Source of the DNA: Saccoglossus kowalevskii
Lineage: Eukaryota > Hemichordata > Enteropneusta > Harrimaniidae
Assembly: GCF_000003605.2 (NCBI RefSeq)
Contig: NW_003112480.1
Span: 51,987 to 82,177 of the forward strand
Length of the DNA: 30,191 bases
Direction of reading: 5' to 3'
Shown piece by piece: positions 9,344 through 19,442 of the stretch. The translations under genes were made by a program, and so were the position numbers. Below the pieces are notes generated by a model. It was not told where the DNA came from and did not search any database. It was given only the letters and a program-made list of their open reading frames with translations. The first letter of the stretch is position 1. The number at the start of each line of letters is the position of its first letter.

Positions 9344-9692
9344 GTACGTTAGTACATGTACTATATTTTCCCTATTAGAAGCTCACCTTTAATACAATAG
9401 CATTTAAGCAAAAAATAGTATTGTAAACATTGTTATAACCACAGACATAACTGTCATTTACTTATTATGAGTGGATGTGCTACTAATAGAACAAATACAG
9501 TATTATGACATTTTCACTGTTACATTGTATCTTGAGAACCACTTAACAGGTTAGTATAATATGCTTTGGGATAATCCACAACTTAACTGAATAGGTTTTG
9601 GTTACACAATTCGTGTATAAATAATCTGTATAAATGATTTGCTTAAATTAGCCAATTTTTAGCTGTTCAACTGTTGTCTCTGTTGACTTTTT

Positions 9693-10077
9693 AGCCCCGC
9701 TGTTGGCTTCATCAAGCAGAGCTCGTCATATCAGTTATTGTCAGTCGTTGTCCGTGTCAACTTTTTACTTTTTCGACTTCTTTTTGAAAACTACAAGCCT
9801 TATTGCTTTGATATTTGGTGTATATGTACCTTGGGCATACCTCTCTAGATTTCTTCATGTCGTGATGATATCTTCAATTTTCTAATTTTCATATAAAAAG
9901 TAATATTTTCGTCTTCTTGTTGAAAACAGCAAGTCCTATTGCTTAGATACTATACATATAGGGACCTCAGGTAGACCGGTATCAGATTTGTTCATTTTCT
10001 AATGATATCTTCAGTTCTTTAGTTGAAATGTGCATTGCTAATAGCAGAGCTATCTCAGCCGAAAGGCTGCTTGTTTT
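9693..10077 (+). repeat. Short member of the 157-bp-array element family
   Basis: It carries the same left block (CGTTGTCCGT, then TTTTACTTTTTCGACTTC) and right block (GAGCTATCTCAGCCGAAAGG then CTGCTTGTTT) as the intron 1 element, but only two internal units (anchors 9774 and 9910). The last 88 bp, 9989-10077, are nearly identical to 3966-4053. This fixes the element ends independently of the array. Confidence 0.75.
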
Positions 10078-11010
10078 TAAGCTCCGCTATTATCTAATGG
10101 GTTGGCAACACCTGTTGTCTTCTTACGCCGTCTTTTTTCATCCAGTCGACTTCTTCTCCAAAACCGCCTGCTGGATTGCCTTGCTATTTATACCACACCT
10201 ACCTGGGATGGTCCTCTGTCAGATTTGTTCATTTCATGACATCACATGTAAACCTCTATTTTTTAGGAATGCTTCTGTCATTTATGCTTAAAAATGATTT
10301 TTTTTTCACAACTGCTTGTCAGATTGCTTTAAAATTTAGCATGAATGTTGTTTGCATGGATTACACTCAGGCTTGTAATTTTCATGGCACCATATGCAAG
10401 TGTCTATTTGAGTGCTTTATTTTAAAAACAATTTGGACAACTGTATCAGCTGGAAGCTAGGCTTTCTCAGTACACATTGTCTTGGAAAATAAACTGGATG
10501 GGCCAATGTTTTCCAGAAATGTTCAGATCAAGGTCAATTCAAGGTTTATTAGTTTGCTGTTTTTATATGGGTGATACTGAACAGTGAGGGTGGGATGGAC
10601 TAAAACACCTTCCCAAAATCTTCAACACAGGTCATGATCATCTCAAGGGCCCGGGTCAGGGTTATCTTGAGGTAACATGTTGATTGCATGTGTGTTTGAG
10701 GTCAGGAGGTCACCCCTCCCTCAGGATCACGTGTCACTTTTTGGAGATATCTGCTCTTGTAAATCACAGCGGAGCTCTTCCGACCGCAAGGCCGATTGTT
10801 CTTGAAAACAAATTTACAGAATTTTGGCAACCATTTGAGTGCAAGCAGTTCATCAAAATCTAGCATTTCTTCCATTCTAGAACTGGATATCGGTCAGATT
10901 CGATTCACAATGGTTCACTGGTGGCCATTTTGTTTAAATGAGTGCTAATCCAGAGCCATGTCTCTGACATGCCTTGACCAATCGTTTTCAAACTTCACAC
11001 ATTCATCAAT
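10078..11010 (+). repeat. Diverged member(s) of the same modular family
   Basis: TCGACTTCTTCTCCAAAACC, then CAGATTTGTTCATTTCATGA, resembles the internal unit, and CAGCGGAGCTCTTCCGACCG with AAGGCCGATTGTT at about 10770-10800 resembles the right end of the element at 4056. The stretch 10830-11010 shares blocks with 8458-8900. Boundaries are uncertain. Confidence 0.5.
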
Positions 11011-12221
11011 TCATCATTTCGTGGTCCCTTTCAAGATAGTCAATAACGGCCGTATTAGTGGAACTTAATTTCAGTCATCAGAGTTTTGTTCAAATCTGCT
11101 ATATACATTAACATTTTCTAGAGCATGATATTTTGAGTGAGTGTATGCTCATCTCTTCTATATATGTGTCATGGGTCATGCAATGAGCATGCACATTCAC
11201 TACAGTTTTGATTCAAAACAGACAGGGACTATGTCATGACTTGTTTTCCTTGGAATACTTTCTCACATATTCAATGCAGTTTTCATTGCAATCATACGTT
11301 ACAGACTTGCTATGAACTATTTGATTTCATTTAATTTGAGTGTATTACAAATAATATTCAATTATAGTGGCAGTAGCACTAGTTTGACTACAAAGAAACT
11401 CCACAGGAAAACAACGTGACAGGACATATAAATTACAACTGTATCTTGCATTATCGGCAGCCTGCTGCCATAGCAACAAAATGGCCGCCAGGCAAAAAAT
11501 GGACCCCTCACTGTTCTCAATAATGAATCTAATGATCATCGAATTGACTTAACATTATGGGGGGTTTTTGGATCTATTCTGTCTGTAAAAAACATTTTTT
11601 TACAGCAAAACGCAAGTGACGACAACAATGGCGATGACTCGCAGGTTTTTCAATTGTTCCTTTTTTTTAAAGTTGTAGAGTATGGAGTTTGACATGCATG
11701 TTTAAGTTACCGTACTTGAGGTTTGCAAAGGAGGTATGATTCAATATGGCACCATGAGCTAATGATGTTTCCTATTTCAAAACAACATGATACCTGCATT
11801 GTCTCGTACCTTCGTTTCTGTGATTACATGTAGACTGATTCGCACATCATCAAATTACTACCACCCTGTATTATATTTCTTGTTTGATTTGAGCTGTTGT
11901 CCATATCTTTTTTTTTAACTATAATTTGTTCATAATTTCAGAATATTGTATGCTGTATGGTAACTTGTGTATGTGAACTTGTGTATGTGTCAATAATTGC
12001 CCCTTGAAATATTTGAAAAAAAAATTGAAAAAATTACCTATAGATTTCAAGCTACTAATCTGTTGGTTCAAATTTTGCTAAATTTTGTGAAATCTGCTGT
12101 CATAGTTACCGGTACTATATATAAAATATAACCGTGTCTAAATGAAATCCACATGAACACTTAAAATTACAATATAATTCATTACATCACTGGCATAACC
12201 CATTTAATAATGTTGTGGCAA

Positions 12222-12300
12222 GCGAAATTTCCGGACATTGAAATCACTGCTGTCACTCCTGACTTTTTTGTCTTAGTTGCTAATTGCAAGTGCATGTGTG
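12222..12300 (-). repeat. Inverted partner of the 4336-4405 segment
   Basis: Read on the minus strand this gives GCACTTGCAATT, then GTGATTTCAATGTCCGGAA and TTTCGC, matching 4336-4405. The spacer between the two blocks is longer here. Confidence 0.5.
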
Positions 12301-12954
12301 CAAACCAGTCTCTCAAACCTAATAATGCGTGTATGGAAGGCAGGGCAGACTGTACTCAGATTCTTTGCTGAGTGAACATAACCACTGTACCATTGCCCAG
12401 GTCCAACTTTTACAATATCTCTTTATGTCACATTTCCCAGTTTTGAAAAACAATACATCGTGATATATACATGCATTACCTTTCAAAAAAGGAATCATTT
12501 TTTTCTTGTTGTATTTATGAGAGTGTGTGGTATTCAGACTTAGATGAATGCATATGTACCGTAACATGCTATAACTTGGGATTTGGCTTAGTCTTTCTGT
12601 GCCTAATAGTATCATTTTTCTAGATACTTGGCAATTAATTTGTTTAGCCACTTTGCAAATGGGGAGATATCATTATTATATCAAATGGAAAGTTATGTTA
12701 TTTAGAATGCTACCCTAGGTTAAAGACTTGTTTAATTTGGTTAAAGACTTGTTTAATTTTTTTTTCTTTGTGGGATCACTTTCTCAGGATAATTCTTTGT
12801 TTAATTCCTCATGGGATGGTGAAAGTTGCATTATTTATTGTAGCCAATTCACCATTACCGACTGATGAAACATTAGTGAAAACATTGATACCATCTATGT
12901 CCCATTATTGTCTTTGGAACTAACTATGCTACGGAACTCTCTTTTTTTTTAAAG

Positions 12955-13046
12955 GTTGGTGACAAAACGGGAGAAGTTACTGCTCAGATGAATCTCACCG
13001 ATCTACGATCAATTCTAGGAATTCAAGAGTTGAATAAAACAGAAAG
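12955..13046 (+). CDS. GPSM2: GPSM2/LGN/Pins exon 5 of window (end of TPR domain)
   Basis: This 92-nt exon follows TTTTTTTTTAAAG and ends GAAAG|GTATCA. It has 30 codons in phase 0 plus two bases (AG) that join exon 6 to give Ser. VGDKTGEVTAQMNLTDLRSILG matches the last helical segment after TPR8 in LGN (pattern VGDKSGE-x-TA-x-x-NL-x-DL-x-x-x-LG). After LGIQEL the sequence becomes linker-like and polar. The donor GTATCA is one of the weaker ones in the gene, but the phase match with exon 6 supports it. Confidence 0.92.
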
Positions 13047-13415
13047 GTATCAGAGTACTGTAAACTGCTTTAATTTCACAATGTAAAATTTTAACTCATT
13101 TCGCGAGTCAGTGAAAAATGAAAAATTTATGTAGCAGTGTAATTTTTCTGGAATCGTAAATATAGTCTCAATTGATGCCAAATGAATTTGAACAACGTCA
13201 AACTTATTTTCATCATGAATGGAGACAATCTGTAAAAGAAATCAACTATTTCTTTAAAACAACATGTGCTGTTCTTTGAGACCAAAACAATTTATTTTTA
13301 TTTTTTTCTGCTCAAATAGAAATGTTTTATTTATTCACTTTCAGCTGTAATATAGTCACCTTTACACATCACCTGCTAAAATAAATTAAATCGTGTCACC
13401 AAGAATTTTGTAATA

Positions 13416-13577
13416 CCGTAAATTCTGTATTAGAAGTCGCACCCATTTTTTTTGAACAATTGAGAACCAAAAATTCACCATTTCTCATATGTGTAGATGC
13501 TCTAATAGAAGCCGCATCCCCTCTGTTGCATTGTACCATTTTAATAGAAGCCGCGGTTTCTAATACAGATTTTACAG
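13416..13577. mobile_element. MITE family 1, copy 2
   Basis: A 162-bp copy runs from CCGTAAATTCTGTATTAG to CTAATACAGATTTTACAG, flanked by TA at 13414-13415 and 13578-13579. Its interior repeats AATAGAAGCCGC near the right end. It abuts a family 2 element that begins right after the shared TA. Confidence 0.82.
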
Positions 13578-13579
13578 TA

Positions 13580-13771
13580 CTGTGGAATACTTTATTTTTG
13601 CTGGAATTAATTTTCGCTGAAAAGGCTTTTTGGGCGTTTTGCTTGGAATTTATTTTCACTGATTTTTTCATGAGTTTAATGTGAAATATAGGAAAAAAAG
13701 TATATTCGCTGGATTTTATTTTCACGGAATCATCCCTTCAGCGAAAATAGCGAAAATAAAGTATTCTACAG
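13580..13771. mobile_element. MITE family 2, full copy (TA-flanked)
   Basis: A 192-bp element begins CTGTGGAATACTTTATTTTT and ends AAATAAAGTATTCTACAG, giving ~18-bp inverted ends, with TA on both sides (13578-13579, 13772-13773). Other copies are 17298-17491 (same orientation) and 21863-22024 (reverse, truncated). The outer CTGT(A/G)(A/G)AAT resembles family 1. Confidence 0.85.
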
Positions 13772-13935
13772 TAGGAAAATCAAATAACAATTTCTATCTG
13801 TTTTGCAGAATTGATTTTATTAATTTCGTTTTTCATTTAATTCTATGAAAAATGGCACAGGAAAAAAAACTGTCCACATATAATACAAATTTGCATATGA
13901 ACACATGAACTTGACTCTATATGTTTATGTTTCAG

Positions 13936-13985
13936 TGACCATAGTCTTAATTCAAAGTCAACTCCACAACAAAATAATCTGAAAG
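13936..13985 (+). CDS. GPSM2: GPSM2/LGN/Pins exon 6 of window (linker micro-exon)
   Basis: This 50-nt exon lies between TTTATGTTTCAG and AAAG|GTAAGC. One base completes Ser from exon 5, 16 codons follow (DHSLNSKSTPQQNNLK), and a last G passes to the next exon. It is polar and low in conservation, as expected for the TPR-GoLoco linker, so support is mainly from the splice sites and phase: without it, exon 5 (phase 2) would not join exon 7 or 8 in frame. Its length is not a multiple of three, so skipping it would shift the frame. Confidence 0.78.
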
Positions 13986-14024
13986 GTAAGCTCTTAATAA
14001 ATATGTTTATCAATATTGCTAATC

Positions 14025-14435
14025 CACTTAACTAGTTGGTAAAATATTGCTAGTTAACATACCTAGTTATTAAAACTTTGTTGGTAGAACATTACTACTT
14101 AGTTTACATAATATTACCTTGTTGGTAAAATATTGCTAGTTAGCGTACCTGGTTAAACATTGTTGGTGTAACATTGCTGGTCAGCATACCCAATATATAT
14201 AATTGGCAACACATTGCTAGTTAGCTTACCTAATATTACATTTCTGTACCTTGTTGGTAAAATATTGCTTGTTGGCTTACTTAAACATTGTTGGTTAGCT
14301 TACCTAATGTACATTATTGTTAGTATAGTACAACATTACTAGTTAGCTTAGCGTATCTGATATTGTTGGTATAACATTGCTATTACCCAATCATTATTGC
14401 TATATATTTGCTAGTTATCTTACGTAGTTAGTAAT
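14025..14435. repeat. Degenerate tandem array of GTTGGTAAAATATTGCTAG units
   Basis: The phrases TTGTTGGTAAAATATTGC, TAGTTAGCTTACCTAATATT and variants recur about nine times with irregular 40-55 bp spacing. The units are clearly related but diverged, suggesting an old array. There is no coding frame. Confidence 0.7.
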
Positions 14436-14721
14436 AGTTCAGTTCACTTATTTGCAATAAACTTGACTCTGTAACTAAATTATAGTGTTTCATCTGCTAA
14501 ACTGTTTCCATCATGTGTTCTCATTAACTACATTTTCTATGTGTTATAACTAAGTTTTATTATATGATTGTATGAAGTGGTTTGTTCCTTTGTTTTTATT
14601 TTTACAATAAACGATGGCACCCATTCTCAGAGATGATGTGTGCTTGAATCACCTATGGCATTCTCTTTGTTCCTAGTTTCAACAAACATTCCTATTATCT
14701 GACCCCCATTTCAGACTTTTC

Positions 14722-14884
14722 TTAAAGGGGTACCTTCCAGTTAAGATTAATTTCACAACAAATTTACTTTCTGCATTAAAATAACAATGGATAACAAAAG
14801 ATAGATTAACATTGTAAACAACATAAACAATAGTGTCCCATGATTCTTTGGTGCAATCCCTGGGATTGAGCGGTTCCCCTTTAA
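14722..14884. mobile_element. Small TTAA-flanked inverted-repeat element
   Basis: TTAA followed by AGGGGTACC at 14722-14734 is mirrored by CGGTTCCCCT followed by TTAA at 14871-14884. The total is 163 bp including both TTAA. The same end sequence flanks the element at 21506-22038. Confidence 0.6.
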
Positions 14885-16425
14885 CTGCATGTAACAAGGT
14901 TATACAAGCGTTTTACATGTTGAACCACCCTCTCATTTCAACCTACCTCCCCTATATACAAAATGAGTAAGCCATTGTAGTGGTTCACCACCAATTGACT
15001 ATTGTTATGCAAATACATTCTATTGTTATCAAGTTATTTCTACTGATACTTGGCTTTTATACAAGGCAACCGCTTGGTCCACGTCTTTTTACAACAATAG
15101 TGGTTGTTTACTATGTGACTATGTCTTGAAACCGAAGCAACAGCAATCGGAACTGGATAATAGGTGTAATCGCACGTTGTTGTTAACCTGTTGTAATGAA
15201 GTTTAAATTATTATGTTTCAAAATGTTTGACATGGACTGTTAAAACCACTGTAGTTAGACTGAGACCTGTTTACCAAAGGTCGTAAGTAATACCAAGTCT
15301 AAATTGATATCGGTACATGCTTGGTTCGCTGTAATATTTTATGATTGATATGTTTCGTAAATACTCTAAAATTGTTTTATTGTTGTTAAAATCCACCATA
15401 GTTTATTATAAATTATGTGCATGTCGACTGTTAATATTTCTGAGCAAGTGACTGTTCCTGTGACCTTTCAACTTGTCAGCACCATGTGTTATTAATGGTG
15501 GCGAAAGGTGCTCGATGTTATTTCCCTCAGAAATCCTCTTTATGATCAGTGTCAGCTGGTCTTCAGTACGTCAGGACCGTCAGTTTAAATCCTAATCCCT
15601 GCAAGTGATCTGTTACAGATTAAATTGATTAGATCAGATCAGTTGCATTATTAGAAAATCGTTTTATTTTTCAATTGATCATAGCATTGTTGCATTTTTA
15701 AGTTGCTAAAACCGCTGTGTTTTATTGTTGATGTAAGTAGTTGATTATCATTTCATGTCGCATGTTAAATTTAGGTCAAGTTTGTAGTTTTAAATGGTCC
15801 TAAATAAGGTGCAGTTTTCTATGACTTGATTTATTTACTGGTACTATCGTTTCTCTAGGCTTCGTAGGTGAATAAATAACTGGCATCCCATAATCTTCAA
15901 TTGAATATGTAGCTCTATTTCTGTTAATGGTTTGCATAAAATTAACCACCCCTGGTCAATTTACAAAATAAAGCAATGCAGTGGGATCATGGTTATAATC
16001 GAATCCAATCACCACGCTCACTCACTCAAGTTTTGTCACCCTCTCAAAAACAATCTTTACCTGAACGCAGATTGCTAATATTCAAAATCAATGACATTTA
16101 TCGTAATTGCTCTATTAGAATTGAATAAATGCACATAAATCAAAAATTGTTTTTATTATATATTGAATCATTAAAATGTAATTTTTGCATAAATGCATGC
16201 ACTACTTATACTGTATTAGCTTTATTGGAGGTGCACATGTTTATGTAAATACCACGTTAAATATGCCATAATATTATTATATTGGAAATGAGCTTGTAAT
16301 AGAGGAAATATCGTATGTTATATAGTTTGCTTGTAATGCCAAAATTTGTGGATATGTTTTATTTTTCTTTGCATGTTATGTTTCATTGTATGAGCTTTGT
16401 AGTGCACGTTTTTCTTTTATTCCAG

Positions 16426-16545
16426 TGACCACAAATTACACTGCAGCTGTTCAGAAGAACAAGGCTGGCATGGGAAGTACACCATCAAATGGTGTTGCTA
16501 TGACAACCAATAGTAAATCCAAACATTCTTCGTATACTGAAACAT
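16426..16545 (+). CDS. GPSM2: GPSM2/LGN/Pins exon 7 of window (linker, possible cassette)
   Basis: This 120-nt exon follows TTTTATTCCAG and ends ACAT|GTATGT. Two bases complete Val from exon 6, 39 codons follow, and a final T joins exon 8 to make Tyr. The peptide is rich in Thr, Ser, Asn and Lys with no domain, as expected of the disordered linker. It is exactly 40 codons long with phase 1 at both ends: if it is skipped, exon 6 joins exon 8 in frame and the junction codon becomes Asp (GAC). The open frame extends beyond the donor to 16643, but that tail is intronic. Support is from splice sites and phase; sequence conservation cannot be judged. Confidence 0.75.
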
Positions 16546-16680
16546 GTATGTGTATGTTCTGTACTATCCCAATTAAAACACATGGTACCTGCACACTTAT
16601 ATTAAACATTGCACATGGGTTACTTATTATGCTTTGTTTCTAAAAAAAGTTTTTGTTATGTCAACCAGTGCTCTCGTCAT

Positions 16681-17570
16681 ATTTGCAATGATTCCCTCTC
16701 TCTGGTTGTCCACCTGTTCTACCCTTTTTTTTAATGGTACCTTTCTGGAGGAATTCTTACAGTATCAATGATGTCCTCTCTCTGGTTGTCTACCTCCTCT
16801 ACCCTTTTTTGAATGGTTCCTTCCTGGAGAAATTTTTATAGTAGCAATGATTCAATCAGTGGTTGTCTACTTGTTCTACCCTTTCTTGAATGGTAACTTC
16901 CTAGAGGAATTTTTATAGTAGCAGCGATTTCCTCTCTCTGGTTGTCTACCTGCTATACCCTTTTTTGAATGGTTCCTTCCTGGAGAAATTCTTATAGTCG
17001 CAATGATTCAATCAGTGGTTGTCTACCTGTTCTACCTTTTTTTGAATGGTACCTCTGGAGGAATTCTTATAGTCGCAATGATTCAATCAGTGGTTGTCTA
17101 CCTGTTCTACCCTTTTTTGAATGGTTCCTTCCTGGAGAAATTCTTATAGTAGCAATGATTCCCTCTCTCTGGTTGTCTACCTGTTCTACCCTTTCTCGAA
17201 TGGTACCTGCCTAGAGGAATAGTAATGATTCCCTCTCTCTGGTTGTCTACCTATTCTATCCTTTCTTGAATGGCACCTTCTTGGAGGAATTCTTATACTG
17301 TAGAATACTTTATTTTAATTTATTTTCGCTGAAAAGGCTCTTTGGGTGTTTAGTATGGAAATTATTTTCACTGATTTTTGATGAGTTGAATATGAAATTT
17401 AAGAAAAAAAGATATATTCGCTAGATTTTATTTTCACTGAATCATCCCTTAAGTGAAAATTTATTCCAAGTGAAAATAAAGTATTTTACAGTAATAGCAA
17501 TGCTTCTATCTCTCGTAACCCTTCCACCTTTTCCTGAATGGCTGCTTCTGATATAAATTCCCAAAACAGA
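16681..17570. repeat. ~78-bp tandem array interrupted by a MITE
   Basis: GGTTGTC markers fall at 16704, 16784, 16861, 16940, 17017, 17092, 17171 and 17241, giving periods of 70-80 bp. Units read CAATGATTCCCTCTCTCTGG (or a CAATCAGTGG variant), then TCTACCTGTTCTACCC, TTGAATGGT and GGAGGAATTCTTATAG. A last diverged unit continues at 17492-17570 after the inserted family 2 element. Forward open frames here are incidental. Confidence 0.88.
17298..17491. mobile_element. MITE family 2 inserted into the ~78-bp array
   Basis: A 194-bp copy begins CTGTAGAATACTTTATTTT and ends AAATAAAGTATTTTACAG, with TA at 17296-17297 and 17492-17493. The interrupted array unit reads CTTATA before and TAATAGCAATG after, while intact units read CTTATAGTAGCAATG. 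This gives an internal empty site consistent with TA duplication. Confidence 0.88.
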
Positions 17571-18020
17571 CTCATCAGATGACGTTGCATTCTTGAATGA
17601 GTTAATTGCCATGGTAACCATTCTACGGTAACGGGTGTCAGGCTAATTTTGATATCCTCCAACTCATTGGTAAACTTTGACCGGAGTTGAGTTTCCTGTG
17701 TAGGTGATCAGAGTGCCTGAATTGTCAGTGTTTATTCTGTGTTAGAATTGACTGACTGGCAGCATTTTTTGTATTGTGTGTATGCATAATTTTGTAGAAT
17801 TTCAACATGGCAATGATGCATCTGAATGTAAGTTGCAATTTATCTTTTTTTTTGCTGATGTTGCTGATTTCAAACAACCTACTGTGCTGAGTGTCTCAGT
17901 AGACACGTCTTGTCTTGTTTACAATCTTACTCCATTGTCTACATCGAAAATTTTCTTTCTTTTTTTTTCCCACTGCTCATTTTTGACACTCTGTTAAACA
18001 TTGAATTTGTACTAATACAG

Positions 18021-18199
18021 TGTGGCATTTTACATTACAATGTGGTATTTTACATTACAATGTGGCATTTTACATTACAATGTGGCATTTTACATTACAA
18101 TGTGGCATTTTACATTACAATGAGGCATTTTACATTACAGTGTGGCATTCCAACTACAGTGTGGCATTTTACATTACAATGTGGTATTTTACATTACAA
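18021..18199. repeat. 20-bp tandem array, nine units
   Basis: TGTGGCATTTTACATTACAA repeats with exact 20-bp spacing at 18021, 18041, 18061, 18081, 18101 and 18121, then a 19-bp divergent unit at 18141 and two more at 18160 and 18180. The forward frames across it are repeat artefacts. Confidence 0.95.
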
Positions 18200-19198
18200 T
18201 ATTACATTAAACAGTTATCATCTCTTAACTAAATCAATTTCAATTTGTTCTTAGTTTTCTGATAGTATTAAAACCTAATCATAAAGCAGGGCTTTATTAG
18301 CCGATTGGCTTTTTAATTTTAAACAGACAAATCTTAAATTTGTACTTAAACATTTCTAGTATTCATTCCATGCTTCTCAATTGGGGGTTCTTGAATTGAT
18401 GGCCTAAGGAAGGACAGATTTTGAACGTTCCGAACGCTCAGAGTCGCAGGGCACTGAACACAACTGTTTTCAACTCACAACATCAAAGTACTCCTGAAAT
18501 AAAACTGCCATCATCTTAAAACTAACTCATACTAGCTTTTGAAAATTTGCGCACTATTCTGTCTAAGCAAGAATAACGAGCATGCAAATTATCTTTGTCT
18601 TAGCGTAATATTTTCACATTTTTCCACAGTATTTTTGGGAGTTGAAAAACATGTACCATCTTTATTTCAGTCCAATTTCTCTGTACCCACCCACACTCAT
18701 TTCGCTATAATTAAAAAACTGTTTAAAATATGCCGCTGACTTCTTCCGGGTTGCATGTCTACCAGTGCTCTTTTGGACTTTTCATATTTTTATCCTACCT
18801 TAATTTACGCATGTGCAAATAGAATTACATCACATCTAACAGTAATTTGGGAATCGGGAAATCCCTCATCAAACATTTCTTTCATTCTAAGATTTCTTAA
18901 AATGAAGAAAAGATGACAAGTTGTAATAATATTGGGGTACTTTTATGAACCAAAACACTTGTAATTGACAGCTGCAGCTGTGACCCTTGCATTGCCTGAC
19001 TTTTCCACGTCAGAACTCAAATTGGTTTTAAAATGTGATTTGCAGAACACATACATGTATTTGTAATAACGTGTACAGTTGGATCATGGGTAACTTATTG
19101 GCTTGATTATACTCGTGTTGATGAACTCCTACCTGGGGTTGAACACTAAAACGAGGTCAAATACTTCCACTGCCGAGTGTGCCATGCAATCTCGATAA

Positions 19199-19290
19199 GG
19201 AGACTGTCCGAAATTCTTACACTAATGAATGCAACATTGGAATTACCTTGATTGAGGTCTGCAAGTAGTTTAGTTTGACCATTCCCCATT
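19199..19290. repeat. Diverged partner of the 4141-4230 segment
   Basis: CACTAATGAATGCAAC, ACCTTGATTGAGGTCTGC and TTTGACCATTCC align in order with intron 1 sequence in the same orientation. The segment lies about 90 bp upstream of exon 8. Confidence 0.45.
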
Positions 19291-19377
19291 GACCCTAGGG
19301 GAGACATGGAAACCAGGTCACATGTGATCTTGACATTTACTGAAATTGATCTCTCTCTTTTTTTTGTTCATTTTTAG

Positions 19378-19442
19378 ACAGCAGTCGTCCCAGAAGACAC
19401 AGTATGGAACTTTTAGAATTGGTGCAAATGACACCAGAAAAG
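19378..19442 (+). CDS. GPSM2: GPSM2/LGN/Pins exon 8 of window (Dlg-binding phosphosite)
   Basis: This 65-nt exon lies between TTCATTTTTAG and GAAAAG|GTAAAT. Two bases complete Tyr (or Asp if exon 7 is skipped), then 21 codons end in phase 0. It encodes PRRHSMELLELVQMTPEK. In vertebrate LGN the same RRHSME-x-x-EL-x-x-x-TPEK segment carries the serine phosphorylated by aPKC (Aurora-A acts at the fly Pins site), and the phosphorylated form binds the guanylate-kinase domain of Dlg/MAGUK scaffolds. The basic pair before the Ser and the acidic-hydrophobic run after it are both present, so the module looks intact. This exon anchors the otherwise poorly conserved linker. Confidence 0.93.

Larger units (their letters stand above)
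9344..12954 (+). other. Intron 4 (3,611 nt)
   Basis: The donor is GTACGT and the acceptor CTCTTTTTTTTTAAAG. Its first part holds two consecutive members of the modular repeat family (9693-10077 and 10078 to about 11010). The inverted partner of the 4336 segment lies at 12222-12300, and a 21-bp direct duplication (TTAAAGACTTGTTTAATTT twice) at about 12719-12760. The stretch 11040-12200 shows nothing I can identify. Confidence 0.8.
13047..13935 (+). other. Intron 5 (889 nt)
   Basis: The donor is GTATCA and the acceptor TATGTTTCAG. It holds abutting copies of MITE family 1 (13416-13577) and family 2 (13580-13771). The long frames on both strands between 13396 and 13725 are produced by these elements and are not genes. 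Confidence 0.85.
13986..16425 (+). other. Intron 6 (2,440 nt)
   Basis: The donor is GTAAGC and the acceptor TTTTCTTTTATTCCAG. It holds a degenerate tandem array (14025-14435) and a small TTAA-flanked element (14722-14884). Between about 14900 and 16420 I see only AT-rich sequence and a possible inverted CTCTATTAGAA / CTTGTAATAGAGG pair at 16109-16300. Confidence 0.8.
16546..19377 (+). other. Intron 7 (2,832 nt)
   Basis: The donor is GTATGT and the acceptor TTTTTTTTGTTCATTTTTAG. It holds the ~78-bp array (16681-17570) interrupted by MITE family 2 (17298-17491), the 20-bp array (18021-18199), and the partner of the 4141 segment (19199-19290). From 18200 to 19190 I see nothing identifiable. Confidence 0.82.

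Noticed and set aside
13396-13725. Opposed 74- and 109-codon ORFs
   Set aside because: They lie across two MITEs with inverted ends, and the frame is not maintained in the other copies.
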